Shown: in pieces, positions 21,568-30,554 of the stretch
Numbering within the stretch: position 1 is the first letter of the stretch
How the letters are laid out: each line of letters opens with the position of its first letter
Assembly (NCBI RefSeq): GCF_037975245.1
Contig: NC_092577.1
Location: 22,532,398 to 22,596,397, forward strand
Direction of reading: 5' to 3'
Source of the DNA: Apostichopus japonicus
Taxonomy: Eukaryota > Echinodermata > Holothuroidea > Aspidochirotida > Stichopodidae
DNA: 64,000 nt
The notes under the pieces: generated by a model
Seen by the model: only the letters and a program-made list of their open reading frames with translations
Told to the model about the DNA's origin: nothing
The model's database searches: none
Made by a program: the position numbers and the translations under genes

Positions 21568-24500
21568 CACCAGACACCTTATCCCTCGTCACCCTTAATT
21601 TGAATGGGATGAGGGGTACCCCAAAAAGGCGACGGATTTTACAGTTCTGCAAGTTGCTCCAAGTGGATGTGGTCCTTTTGCAAGAGACCCACATATCTTG
21701 TGAGAGTGATGTTCATCTTTGGTCCTTGGAGTGGGGAGGAGGCCTTTATGCCTCCTTTGGATCAGGGGCATCTTGCGGGACTGTAATTTTGGTGTCCCCA
21801 AAACTGTGTCATTGTGTGGGAAAAGTGGAGAAAGACCATGAAGGTCGGGTGGTGTGCATACACTTAAGGCTCACGCGGGGTGAGTTGGTGGTTTGCAATG
21901 TGTATGCCCCCAACCGGCCAGCATGTAGGAAAAATTTCTTCACGGTGTTGCCATCCTTTGTACCGGGTAAGGCAAATTGTATCCTTGGGGGGGGGGGGGA
22001 CTTTAACTGTGTCCCTCACTCTGCGTTAGATAGACGTTCGAGGAAAGAGTCCCCCAATTGTACCACCGGCATGATTGAGCTAGGCTTGTTTGTCAAGCAC
22101 CGAGATCTTGTGGATGTTTGGAGGTCCCAAAATCCCCAGGTGGTTACTTGTACGTGGCATAAACCAGATGGAACAGTTTCATCCAGACTCGACAGGTTTT
22201 ATGCCCCGCGCAAGTTTCCTCGATCTCGGTGCTCGATTATTTCATGTCCTTTATCTGATCATGACGCTGTTGTTTTGCGCTTGCACCTGCCGGAGTCCTT
22301 TCATGTGGAGAAGGGACTTTGGCGGCTGAACACGGAAATTGTTAAAGAGCAAAACTTCAAGGAGCAATTTGTCGAGAAGTACAGAGGATGGCAGTCCCTC
22401 AAGCCTGCTTTTCCCAATGCGTTAGTCTGGTGGGACGAGGTCAAGTCTCTCATCAAGCAGTTCGCAATAAGGTATTGTGTTGAGAGAGCTCACCAACGGA
22501 GATTCAAGTTCCATTCCTTGTGCAATAGAGCAAGGGATGGTTCATCGTCTGATCTGCATGCACTCGGAGTGTTTCTCGATGAGAAACTGCACGGAGCCCG
22601 AGTGCGTGCCAGAATCCAGTTTGTCGAAGCGGACGAGAAGCCCACTATTCGTTTTTACCGGGACGACACCAAGTCTGTGGTTGACCGCAGAATAAGGGCA
22701 GTGTGTCATCCTGGTGGGGTCGTCGTGGAGAGCCCGCAGGCAGTCCTAGGGGTATTTGGGTCGTTCTTTTCGAACCTGTACTCCAGGGCTGCTGTTAGCG
22801 AGGATCTCCAGGAGGACTTGTTGTCTGGTATAGACAAGGCCTCCCCCCCCCCCCCTGAGAGTAAAAATGATAGCTTGGGCTCCAATCTCTCCGTTGGTGA
22901 GCTCTGGACAGCGGTAGCAGCGATGAAGAAGGGAAAGTCCCCCGGTCCCGATGGCCTCCCGGCAGAGTTCTATAGGACCTTCTGGGAGGTCCTCGGTGGG
23001 GACTTGAGAGATGTGTTCGCTACCGCTTTCCAGTTGAATTACATGAGCCAAACACAGCGGGTTGGAAATATTGTTCTCCTCCCAAAGTCAGGAGACCCTT
23101 TGGACCCTAGAAATAGGCGTCCAATAACGCTGTTAAATGTGGACTACAAAATCCTGGCCAAAGCATTAGGAAATCGCTTATCGGACGTGATGCCGGATAT
23201 TGTAGGTCCTCCCCAGACTTGTGCTGTGCGAGGCAAGTGTATTCAACATAACCTCTGGTTGATGAGGGACTTGATCGAGTTTGTTAAAGTTCGTGATTTG
23301 CCATGTGCACTGGTCACACTGGACCAGGAAAAGGCCTTTGACATGGTAGATCACGACTTCCTGTTCAGAACCTTAGAGTCCTTCGGATTGAACTCCGTAT
23401 ATATTCGTTGGGTCTCGTTACTATACAAGGACGTCACAAGCATTGTCACTGTTAACGGATTAACTTCTGGTCCCTTCCCGGTTCGAAGAGGAGTCCGTCA
23501 GGGTTGTCCCCTCTCCCCGTTGTTGTATGTTCTCTTCAGCGAAGCGCTTAGTACCTCGCTGGACAGATGCTTTGGATTTCGACCCTTCAACGTACCGGGT
23601 GGGGCTAGAGTTAAATGCGTGCAGTATGCCGATGACGTCACTTGTATTGTGTCGGACCTCGCCTCCTTCAAGCCTTTATCGAAGGTTTTGACCACCTTCC
23701 AAGAGGCTACTGGTGCCAGACTGAACAAGTCCAAGACCAAAGGGCTGCAATTGGGAGGTTGGCGCGGCCAATCTCTCCCGTTCGATGCTACTTGGTCAGA
23801 TGTCATGATCAAGGTAAATGGCATCTGGCTAGGTTATGGTGCCCCGGAGGCCACCACTTGGGCCGAGAAGGCTGATCAGGTGGAGGCAAGGCTCGACACA
23901 TTCAGTCACAGGTGGCTCTCCCTCCCTGGGAAGGTTACAGTTGTGAATAGGTTTATTGTTCCTCTCCTTTGGTATCCTGGTACGGTGATCGCCGCACCGG
24001 ATCATGCCTTGGTGCGACTGGAGAGGATCATTTTTGATTTCATTTGGGGAAAGCGCAAACCAAAACTTGTGAAAAGGACCGCTCTGTATAAGACCCCCTT
24101 GAGCGGTGGGCTTGGTTTGGTCCACCTACCATCTAAACTGCGCTTTCTCCTCTTGAAAGGTGTTTTTGTTGCTTTTGAAAATCCTTCGTTTCCCTTTGCT
24201 TTTTTTGTTAGGTACTGGGGTGGGTTTCTTTTTCGACACCACTGGCCCGGATCCTTTTCCAATAACCGGCCAAAGGCGACACGCCCTTCTGGGGTCTATA
24301 CTCAGATTGGTGACTCTCTTCGTAGAATCAAAGAAGAGGGTGGGCCACATGTTCTGCTGAACGTGGCCCCCTCTGTGTTATACCCACCATTGTTTCGTTC
24401 AATGCTCGCGCCTGTGTGCCCGTCGGCTTGCCGGACCGCCATCTCTCCAGATGTGTGGCGGTCTGTGTGTTGCAAGTCACTAGATAGCCGTCTCAGGGAC

Positions 24501-25001
24501 TTGGCGTGGAGGATTGCACATGGGGTCCTCATCACTAACCATTTTCGCCTAGTCAGGTGGCGATTAGGTGATGGGATGTGTCCCCGTGTGGGCTGTAAAG
24601 CCATCGAGACTATGCAACACCTTTTGCTGGAGTGTCCCTTTGTCCGGTTGGTGTGGGATTGGTTTCACGCCTTCGTTATTGGTGTTATTGGTTGCACACA
24701 GTGGGCCATTAGTAGTGATTTTGTTTTGTATGGTTTGTTGCCCCCTGTGTGCCCAACCTGGGTTAGGGATCTGCTGTTGTTGTTTGCCGCTGTCATCAGG
24801 AGACACATCTGGAACAGCAGATGCCGCCTAGTTTTCGACGGGGACGTCTGGAGGGCAGAGGATGTTGTCCCCCTCGTGCAGAGTGACATCAGGTTGCGCA
24901 TGGAGGCGGACCATGCACGGCTTCCCGACACTGCCTTCCGTAGACGCTGGCGCAAGCCCGTCGTCTACTATCGGGACGGAGTACCCCGGATGAAATTTTG
25001 A
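21564..25001 (+). CDS. LINE A2 ORF2: APE endonuclease and reverse transcriptase, 1145 aa
   Basis: This is the enzyme that nicks the target and copies the element RNA there. The N-terminal endonuclease shows LVTLNLNGMRG, the catalytic LLQETH (Glu41), GGDFN (Asp146) and a terminal LSDHDAVVL. The RT has KGKSPGPDGLPAEFY, RRPITLLNVDYKILAKAL, TLDQEKAFDMVDH, GVRQGCPLSPLLYVLFSEAL and the active site YADD (688-691). The C-terminus has a CX3C...HX4C zinc-knuckle-like segment (CPRVGC, HLLLEC), as in L1/Tx1 elements. There are no stops or frameshifts. Two homopolymers lie inside the frame: 13 G at 21987-21999, expanding the usual GG before DFN to four Gly, and 13 C at 22843-22855. Both leave the frame open. 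Start chosen because ATG overlaps the ORF1 stop. Confidence 0.95.
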   Translation: MTPDTLSLVTLNLNGMRGTPKRRRILQFCKLLQVDVVLLQETHISCESDVHLWSLEWGGGLYASFGSGASCGTVILVSPKLCHCVGKVEKDHEGRVVCIHLRLTRGELVVCNVYAPNRPACRKNFFTVLPSFVPGKANCILGGGGDFNCVPHSALDRRSRKESPNCTTGMIELGLFVKHRDLVDVWRSQNPQVVTCTWHKPDGTVSSRLDRFYAPRKFPRSRCSIISCPLSDHDAVVLRLHLPESFHVEKGLWRLNTEIVKEQNFKEQFVEKYRGWQSLKPAFPNALVWWDEVKSLIKQFAIRYCVERAHQRRFKFHSLCNRARDGSSSDLHALGVFLDEKLHGARVRARIQFVEADEKPTIRFYRDDTKSVVDRRIRAVCHPGGVVVESPQAVLGVFGSFFSNLYSRAAVSEDLQEDLLSGIDKASPPPPESKNDSLGSNLSVGELWTAVAAMKKGKSPGPDGLPAEFYRTFWEVLGGDLRDVFATAFQLNYMSQTQRVGNIVLLPKSGDPLDPRNRRPITLLNVDYKILAKALGNRLSDVMPDIVGPPQTCAVRGKCIQHNLWLMRDLIEFVKVRDLPCALVTLDQEKAFDMVDHDFLFRTLESFGLNSVYIRWVSLLYKDVTSIVTVNGLTSGPFPVRRGVRQGCPLSPLLYVLFSEALSTSLDRCFGFRPFNVPGGARVKCVQYADDVTCIVSDLASFKPLSKVLTTFQEATGARLNKSKTKGLQLGGWRGQSLPFDATWSDVMIKVNGIWLGYGAPEATTWAEKADQVEARLDTFSHRWLSLPGKVTVVNRFIVPLLWYPGTVIAAPDHALVRLERIIFDFIWGKRKPKLVKRTALYKTPLSGGLGLVHLPSKLRFLLLKGVFVAFENPSFPFAFFVRYWGGFLFRHHWPGSFSNNRPKATRPSGVYTQIGDSLRRIKEEGGPHVLLNVAPSVLYPPLFRSMLAPVCPSACRTAISPDVWRSVCCKSLDSRLRDLAWRIAHGVLITNHFRLVRWRLGDGMCPRVGCKAIETMQHLLLECPFVRLVWDWFHAFVIGVIGCTQWAISSDFVLYGLLPPVCPTWVRDLLLLFAAVIRRHIWNSRCRLVFDGDVWRAEDVVPLVQSDIRLRMEADHARLPDTAFRRRWRKPVVYYRDGVPRMKF

Positions 25002-25274
25002 GTTAGTTGGTAGGTGTGGGGGCTGTGTGGTCGTTACATATTATAGGTTGGTTAATTTTTCTCTTTGTGGTTTGGGGTTGGCTTTTTGGGGCCTGTTTGT
25101 AGTGTTTTATTTGTTTTGCTTCTGTTGGCCTTTGGGTCCGTGCCCTTTTCGCGTCACGTTAAACGCTGCGTTAGTTGGAGATTGATGGGTTTCAGTTGTT
25201 GCTTTACAGACTGGGTTTGTTTTTGGTTTTGTTGACCTTTGGTCCGTGTCCGTTTCTTAGCACGTAAAAAAGCG

Positions 25275-25740
25275 CGTGCTTCAACGACCACTGGCTTTAG
25301 TGTACCCTCCTCTGAATGGATTAATCGACAAGTCCGTATCGATTTTAAATACGACGTTCCGGCCAAGAGACGTAACTTCCAGGAATCCTGTGAGGCGATA
25401 GACACAACGGATAACACAAGTGGCAAGGGTGACCAAGAAAGTCAAGTACAAGAAACGCGTGGGAACATTCCCGATTCGAATTTCCTATCAACACCACGAA
25501 CACCACGATTTTGAGCACCACGAAAAATGTTATACCACTTGAACGAATCCCCAACGGAAAAAACACAATTCGTACTTTATTATTTGTAAGAAAAGTAACA
25601 TGAAGCGTAAGGAAAGCGGGCGTCGCTATGAATGCCACGACGACTGTGGGGTTTGGCTCAGCAGCAGCGGGAACTCTACGAAGGTGCCACATTTGATAAG
25701 AGAGAACAGAACGGCTGCTTAGGAAGGCTCTACTATAAAA
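25275..25740 (+). pseudogene. Continuation of the fossil transposon's OTU-like region
   Basis: After the A2 target duplication the frame resumes with LALVYPPLNGLIDKSVS and ILNTTFRPRDV, then breaks at a stop near 25402. Further on, in other frames, IPNGKNTIRT (about 25546) and an RRYECHDDCGVWLSSSG segment (about 25620-25680) match the order I know for this protein family (an IPNGK motif, then a DDCG..W motif). At least two frameshifts separate these parts. It ends where a MITE-like insertion begins. Confidence 0.6.
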
Positions 25741-25789
25741 AACGGAGAATATTGTACGGAACGAATGATCAATAAGAAAAGAGCGTTTG

Positions 25790-26110
25790 TCCCATTGGAA
25801 CCCCACAGGCGCGTCGCCAAGGGGGGGGGGAGAGGGCGGCAGCCCCCCCCCCCCCTTGAGCATATCTAAATTTTTTGGTTAATGTGTTTATGATATCGCT
25901 AGTATTTTCAAAAGAGAAAATGCTAAGATGCGACTTACAAGGCCTGGGAAGTGCCATTTCCAGCGATCTGGGAGGCATTTTCAGCCAAAATTTTCTTCTA
26001 CGCTTCGCGCCAACCATTGTGGCGCTACGCTTAGATAGTTTGCAATGCCGAATCTACAGTGTCGCCCCTCCCTTGGCAAATTCCACGCTACGCGCCTGGA
26101 ACGACAGCCT
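25790..26110. mobile_element. MITE-like repeat, family 2 copy 1
   Basis: Poly-G and poly-C tracts (25819-25856) precede a segment that matches 51900-52012: cctgggaagtgcc, atctgggagg, aaaattttctt, acgcttcgcgccaac and tggcgctac occur in the same order. It separates two coherent parts of the fossil transposase. Exact ends and target duplication not determined. Confidence 0.6.
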
Positions 26111-26139
26111 GGTTAGGAGGAAATATTTGAAGTTTATAG

Positions 26140-26191
26140 ACTATATAATAGAACTCAAGAAAGACACTATATAATAGAACTCAAGAAAGAC
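26140..26191. repeat. 26-bp tandem duplication
   Basis: The same 26 bases, beginning actatataataga, occur back to back at 26140-26165 and 26166-26191, just inside the resumed transposase frame. Probably a replication-slippage duplication. Confidence 0.9.
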
Positions 26192-27392
26192 ACTAATTTC
26201 AAAAGAAGAATCACATTCGTAACGCAGTCTCCGTGGGGATTTTGTCCGATAAAACCGGTCGCCTTGGTAGAATATATCGGGAATCATCCAGGCCTTCAAC
26301 CACGCGGAAATAAGAAAGATGTTACCAACGTAGCCCAGCATATTGTAATTGAAGAAATAAGCGATTTAGCCAAACTCCAGCCGCCGAAAAGCGTCTACAA
26401 CAAGCTAGTGTACGATTTCTCAATAGAAGATGTGCCGAGAAACACGAAACAAATCCGAAATAAAAAGTATAACGACAAAAGAGAACTACTACAGCCACAG
26501 GAAAAGGAAAATAACGCAAACGCATCCTTTCACACTGGTGAAGAAATAGAGGATTTAAAACGGTTTTGTTGTTCTTGGGGAAGTGTACTTGGTGTAGATA
26601 GGTTCTTACAACAACGACGTTTAACAATCAATCAGTCATAAGCAGGGATACGAAGGAACATCCAATATTTTTCGGGTCAATGCTTCTACACGGAACATCA
26701 ACAGTCAAAGATTACTACGATTTCTTCTCCCATCTTCGCTGTGAACTGTCATCGACTCGATGAACTTACTGTTGGTAGCCACGATGAAAAAGCCCTCAGA
26801 AATGCATTAAAATGCGCCTTACCAGAAGCTCGATTAATCTATGGCACCTTAAAGAAAACCTGTCGAACTACATGCAAGATAAAAGTTGGTATGGGCAAGA
26901 AGGAACGACAGGAATTGCTCATCACCGTATTCGGGGATAACGGTGTACTTATGAATCACAATTTGGACTTTGAAGAAAATGTTGACGAACTGCAACTTAA
27001 AATGGAAAAGGTGTCGAGTCAACTAGGCAACTAGTTTCGCAAGCGCCTTCGCCCTTTGATAACTGAGCACCGAAACAACGTCAGAAAAAGTAAGTGCAGT
27101 TAATTGGAAGCCACAACCGACCCTGTACGAAATCGTGTCCGCAATGTACACGGACGTTAAACGGACACGGAAACTACCAGGTAGCTGATTCTTACAGTGC
27201 CTACGCCATCCTATATTTTAAATGGACCGAGCTTAACGGGAGAAAAGAAAAGGTTCATGACAGCCAACACGGTCTCGAAGAATTTCTTTATGTCGGCAAA
27301 TGGTTTGCTGGAGGTACCACACACGCCAAGCACAGGGAAGAAACCAGGACAGCGGAAACGAGTTCGTCTGCTGATCTGAACCCACAATCATG
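26192..27392 (+). pseudogene. DDE-type transposase part of the fossil PHD/OTU transposon
   Basis: The first frame shows NFKRRITFV, IKPVALVEYIGNHPG, PPKSVYNKL and PRNTKQIRNKKY, then SVLGVDR, which I take to be the first catalytic Asp of the DDE core. A frameshift follows at once, and the next frame has [19 protein letters not shown] and [13 protein letters not shown] third frame gives [20 protein letters not shown], and another shift precedes [12 protein letters not shown] with [13 protein letters not shown] and FGDNG. A last conserved scrap, GKKPGQRKRVR, is near 27350. At least four frameshifts make it dead. The order matches a widespread invertebrate transposon family I cannot assign firmly to a superfamily (MULE-like is a possibility). 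Confidence 0.7.
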
Positions 27393-27889
27393 AACTGTCT
27401 ATGTTTTGTCTCTTCTCATCAGTAAAGACGTCTTCCTCACTTCAATTTTGTTATTCCTGCATTTCACACCCTGTAATTATTGTTTTGCCGACAGATTCTC
27501 CTGAGTAATTTCTGTAAATTCACATTAATTAGCCGAAACTTGAAATAGCAATTTCTTTATATCAATTCCAGAGGTCATCCTTTTATATACTCGTTGTAAT
27601 TTGGTATTTGTTTATTTGCTGCGCTGTCTGTAGCTTCAGAAACGTTTTCAAATGATTTTACCATATCGGACCCATCACAGCCAGGACAACACACCACCGG
27701 AGTTTAAAATGTGTCCTCATTCGGGGAATTACAGAATCAACGATCGGCAATGCAGATATCACAGTGCTGCCATCTATCTGTAGTTACAACGTTTTGAAAT
27801 AGGAATCCACGTCCTAGGAACGTAGGTCCGGAGTACAATAGCTACCATTGTGAAGGGTTATGGTTGTGGCTAGCTACATAACCTCTCAC
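27393..27889. other. Gap between fossil transposon and hAT MITE
   Basis: No gene recognised; it may contain the 3' terminus of the fossil transposon. Confidence 0.4.
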
Positions 27890-28248
27890 CAAGGGCGTAG
27901 GAACCGGGGGGGGGGCTGGGGGGCGCCAGCCCCCAGTGAAAAATGTGGAGGGGCGGAAGTATCATTCCGCCCCCCCGCTTCGCAAGTCAGAAAACCCCTT
28001 TTTCATTTCCAAATGAGAAAAAGAAATCTCATTTGGAGCACCAAATTGCATCTAAGGCCTGGTGAAAATACAAAATTAAGTTTACAAAATGGAGTGGGAG
28101 TTGAAGCGTGCTATATTGCACCAAATTGCATCTGAGGCTACCTGGAAATGCCAAAAATTCCAAAGGGGAGGGGGACACCCCCTCCCCCAGGCCGGCCATC
28201 AGTCTTCAGCCCCCTCCCCCCACTCAAAAGTACCTTCCTACGCCACTG
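27890..28248. mobile_element. hAT-type MITE, 359 bp
   Basis: Terminal inverted repeats CAAGGGCGTAGGAA (left) and CAGTGGCGTAGGAA (right, reverse complement), flanked by a perfect 8-bp duplication cctctcac (27882-27889 and 28249-28256). An 8-bp duplication with CAnnG termini is the hAT signature. The interior is rich in G/C runs and has two copies of the phrase accaaattgcatct. No coding capacity. Confidence 0.92.
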
Positions 28249-28339
28249 CCTCTCACATAATCCAGCAGAAAGGGACCCCGTGGCCTGATGCGTCAGGACA
28301 AAGGAAGGCGGACGTAGATTCCTGGGGGACTTGGATTAA

Positions 28340-29643
28340 GGTGTTACCACTAAGATTCACTCACACTTGAACTTATATAACATAATATGTAGGCTACGGG
28401 GCATGAATTTGGGTAAAATGGCCAGCGGAACCCAGATTTGTTGTCAACATCCATCCCAAATGATAAAATATAATATTAAAACTGACTCCGGTGGTGTCTG
28501 ATAGTCATTTATTTCGCCTCCGGTTCGGTTTTGCATGGTCCGGTATGGTACGATATGGTCCGGTATGGTAATTCTGCATACCCGGTATGGTCCGATATGG
28601 TACGATTGGGTCCGGTATGGTAATTAGTCATACCCAATCTATCCGTGTGCAATTGCAGTAAGTAACTTTTCACACCGAACCTACTCAATGTACAATCTTG
28701 GACAATTGTTTTTAAACACTTGACGATGAAAGAGGGTCAGAAAAATTAATGGCCTTACATGAGTTATATAAACAGAGACAGGTAATCCCCCCCCCCCCCC
28801 CGTTCAATGTTGGTTAAAAATGCATTAATTTCCATTTAGTGCAAAATTTAGTGGATATTTATCTGGCCAAAACTTATTTCATTTAAAATAACTACAATAA
28901 ACAGCAGAAATTTTCTATCCGCACTTACGAAAAAGTAAATTGTTCGCAATGACTATCTTGGGAAACAGAAAAAATCTCAGGTGTTTCAAGTGATTTTTAC
29001 CAAGATTGTAGTCCTACCAATGGACTAGGTGTCTCCAATGATTGGGTGCTAAGCTTTTCCTTCAAAATCTTCCTGCTGTGGTGAAAACATTACGCTCCTA
29101 GTGTTACAGTTGCCATCCCTAGCGTTGTTAGTCGTTCAATGTGCTATATTCTGCCCTATCGGCGTTCCACTCTTTCCTTTCTAAAAATAGATTCTTTTTT
29201 CTTGTTGCTATGTAGTTTTATCACGCTGATGCTACAATTAACGATATATACCATTTCATTAATTAAATTTAGTGGGTTCAGTCCCCGAAGGAAGACATAA
29301 GGTATGATTGCAACACATTATTAATTGTATCCTTTAGGATCACAAATGTTTTGTTTATCGTCTTACTGTGGCTCCTTGTATTATTTCTTGGGCCGAAATT
29401 GTGCACTTGCTCTCCGTAGTATTGCATCCGATTCCTAGTCATGTTAATATGTATAGTACAGTGTGTAAGGCGTATCTTTCTCTGTGACTTCAGTGTGCTA
29501 ATATTATTAAGGCCTAAGCCTATTATCTTGGAGGTAAATGCATACTGTTTACTGTGTGTGCTTACGCACTGCCGATTCATGTCCCGTAGCCTACATATTA
29601 TGTTATATAAGTTCAGGTGTGAGTGAATCTTAGTGGTAACACC
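28340..29643. mobile_element. TTAA-flanked non-autonomous DNA transposon with 69-bp inverted repeats
   Basis: Bases 28340-28408 and the reverse complement of 29575-29643 match over 69 bp with a few mismatches, both beginning ggtgttaccactaagattca. TTAA flanks both ends (28336-28339 and 29644-29647). TTAA targets are used by piggyBac and Kolobok elements; the termini do not let me choose between them. The 1.3-kb interior has a minisatellite near the left end, a C14 tract (28787-28800) and no convincing ORF. Confidence 0.88.
28535..28640. repeat. Minisatellite of ggtccggtatggta-like units
   Basis: Imperfect 10-20-bp units built from ccggtatggt, acgatatggt and aattctgcatac alternate for about 100 bp inside the TTAA element. 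Confidence 0.8.
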
Positions 29644-30429
29644 TTAATCTTATTCGTTTGTATTGTAATTGAACTACTCCATAACTGCACATGTCCTTGA
29701 GTTTGATTGCATATATATGATTTATTGTGCTGCATGTATTGAGGTTTTCAGGTTTAATCAGTATAGTAAGTTTTACCAATCACACAAATCACTTTCATTG
29801 TAAAGTTAAAGGTTGTTACTTCTCAGTTTTGACGGTTTTATCAGAGGTGTACAGAGTAATTTCTTGGCTGGAGCCCGCTACACCTAGCCTTCGCTACTTT
29901 TTGGTTCGTGAGGGTAGATTTAGTGTATTTGTGTGGAAAGGAGACTGGTAAGTATGAATGAAGTAAATTGTGGTTATATGTAACTTCATTGAGTGAACTT
30001 TGAATATTTGCAAGATACATACTTACCTGTCTCCCTTAACAATTGTACTTGACAATTGTCTCCCTTACCTGTCTCCCTTGACAATCTACTAATGTACATG
30101 GATGATTGGCAATTGCAACATGTGTGTCAGTAGATTTGATAATTAACCCCCTGGGTGCATCGAAAGAGTATATTCATTCATGGATGGAGATAGGAGAGCA
30201 CTGGTCTCCACGTCCTCACTCGCGGCTCGTCACTGCACTGTGTACCAGGTATCTCAAGCAGGTGCCCAGGGCAGCCAAACATATCCCTGAGGAGCCTGCG
30301 CCCGAAGCGTCAAATGGCGCCATTAAGAATTGCAACACCCAAAAGGTGGATATTATCCAGCACTGAAGAGGTTAAGGAGGGAACAGGCAAACTTAATATG
30401 TTAAGAAATATTTTTGTATTGCAGATACC
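29644..30429. other. Gap with a 100-bp fold-back
   Basis: 29936-30037 is an imperfect palindrome: gaaaggagactggtaagtat on the left is mirrored by atacttacctgtctccctt on the right. Next to it, acctgtctcccttgacaat-like phrases are repeated (30026-30086). An 86-codon open frame at 30106-30366 is not recognised. Confidence 0.5.
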
Positions 30430-30554
30430 TCTTTCTCTTTCAACCTTGGATCAATTTCCTGACTTGTATTTGCTTCAGCATCATCAAATCAGAAGGCTCA
30501 ACAAGGGCGAGGTCTTCAGGCACATCTACACCAACTGTTCTGCAACCATGACTG
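30430..30554 (-). pseudogene. C-terminal (SAM-like) end of the tnp2-like gene, downstream of the A3 insertion
   Basis: On the minus strand, after removal of A3, the sequence continues with VGVDVPEDLALVEPSDLMML and KQIQVRKLI. This resembles the last helices of a SAM domain and the C-terminus I recall for this protein family. One frameshift separates it from the upstream EIFRNILEEAV segment at about 32410-32470. Confidence 0.55.

Larger units (their letters stand above)
20067..25274 (+). mobile_element. LINE A2: near-full-length Tx1/L1-like element (5.2 kb)
   Basis: Bounded by a perfect 15-bp target duplication cgtgcttcaacgacc (20052-20066 and 25275-25289). The 5' end is a run of ttcag pentamers followed by the family 5'UTR (ctcgtggagtgcggacg). 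The order is 5'UTR, decayed ORF1, intact ORF2, 3'UTR, and a tail gcacgtaaaaaagcg without a long poly(A). The zinc-knuckle ORF1 and the APE endonuclease plus RT in ORF2 place it in the L1/Tx1 group of LINEs, some of which are site-specific. It is inserted into the OTU-like region of the PHD/OTU/DDE transposon. Confidence 0.93.

Noticed and set aside
30106-30366. 86-codon plus-strand frame
   Set aside because: No recognisable family; partly overlaps the flank of a decayed minus-strand gene.
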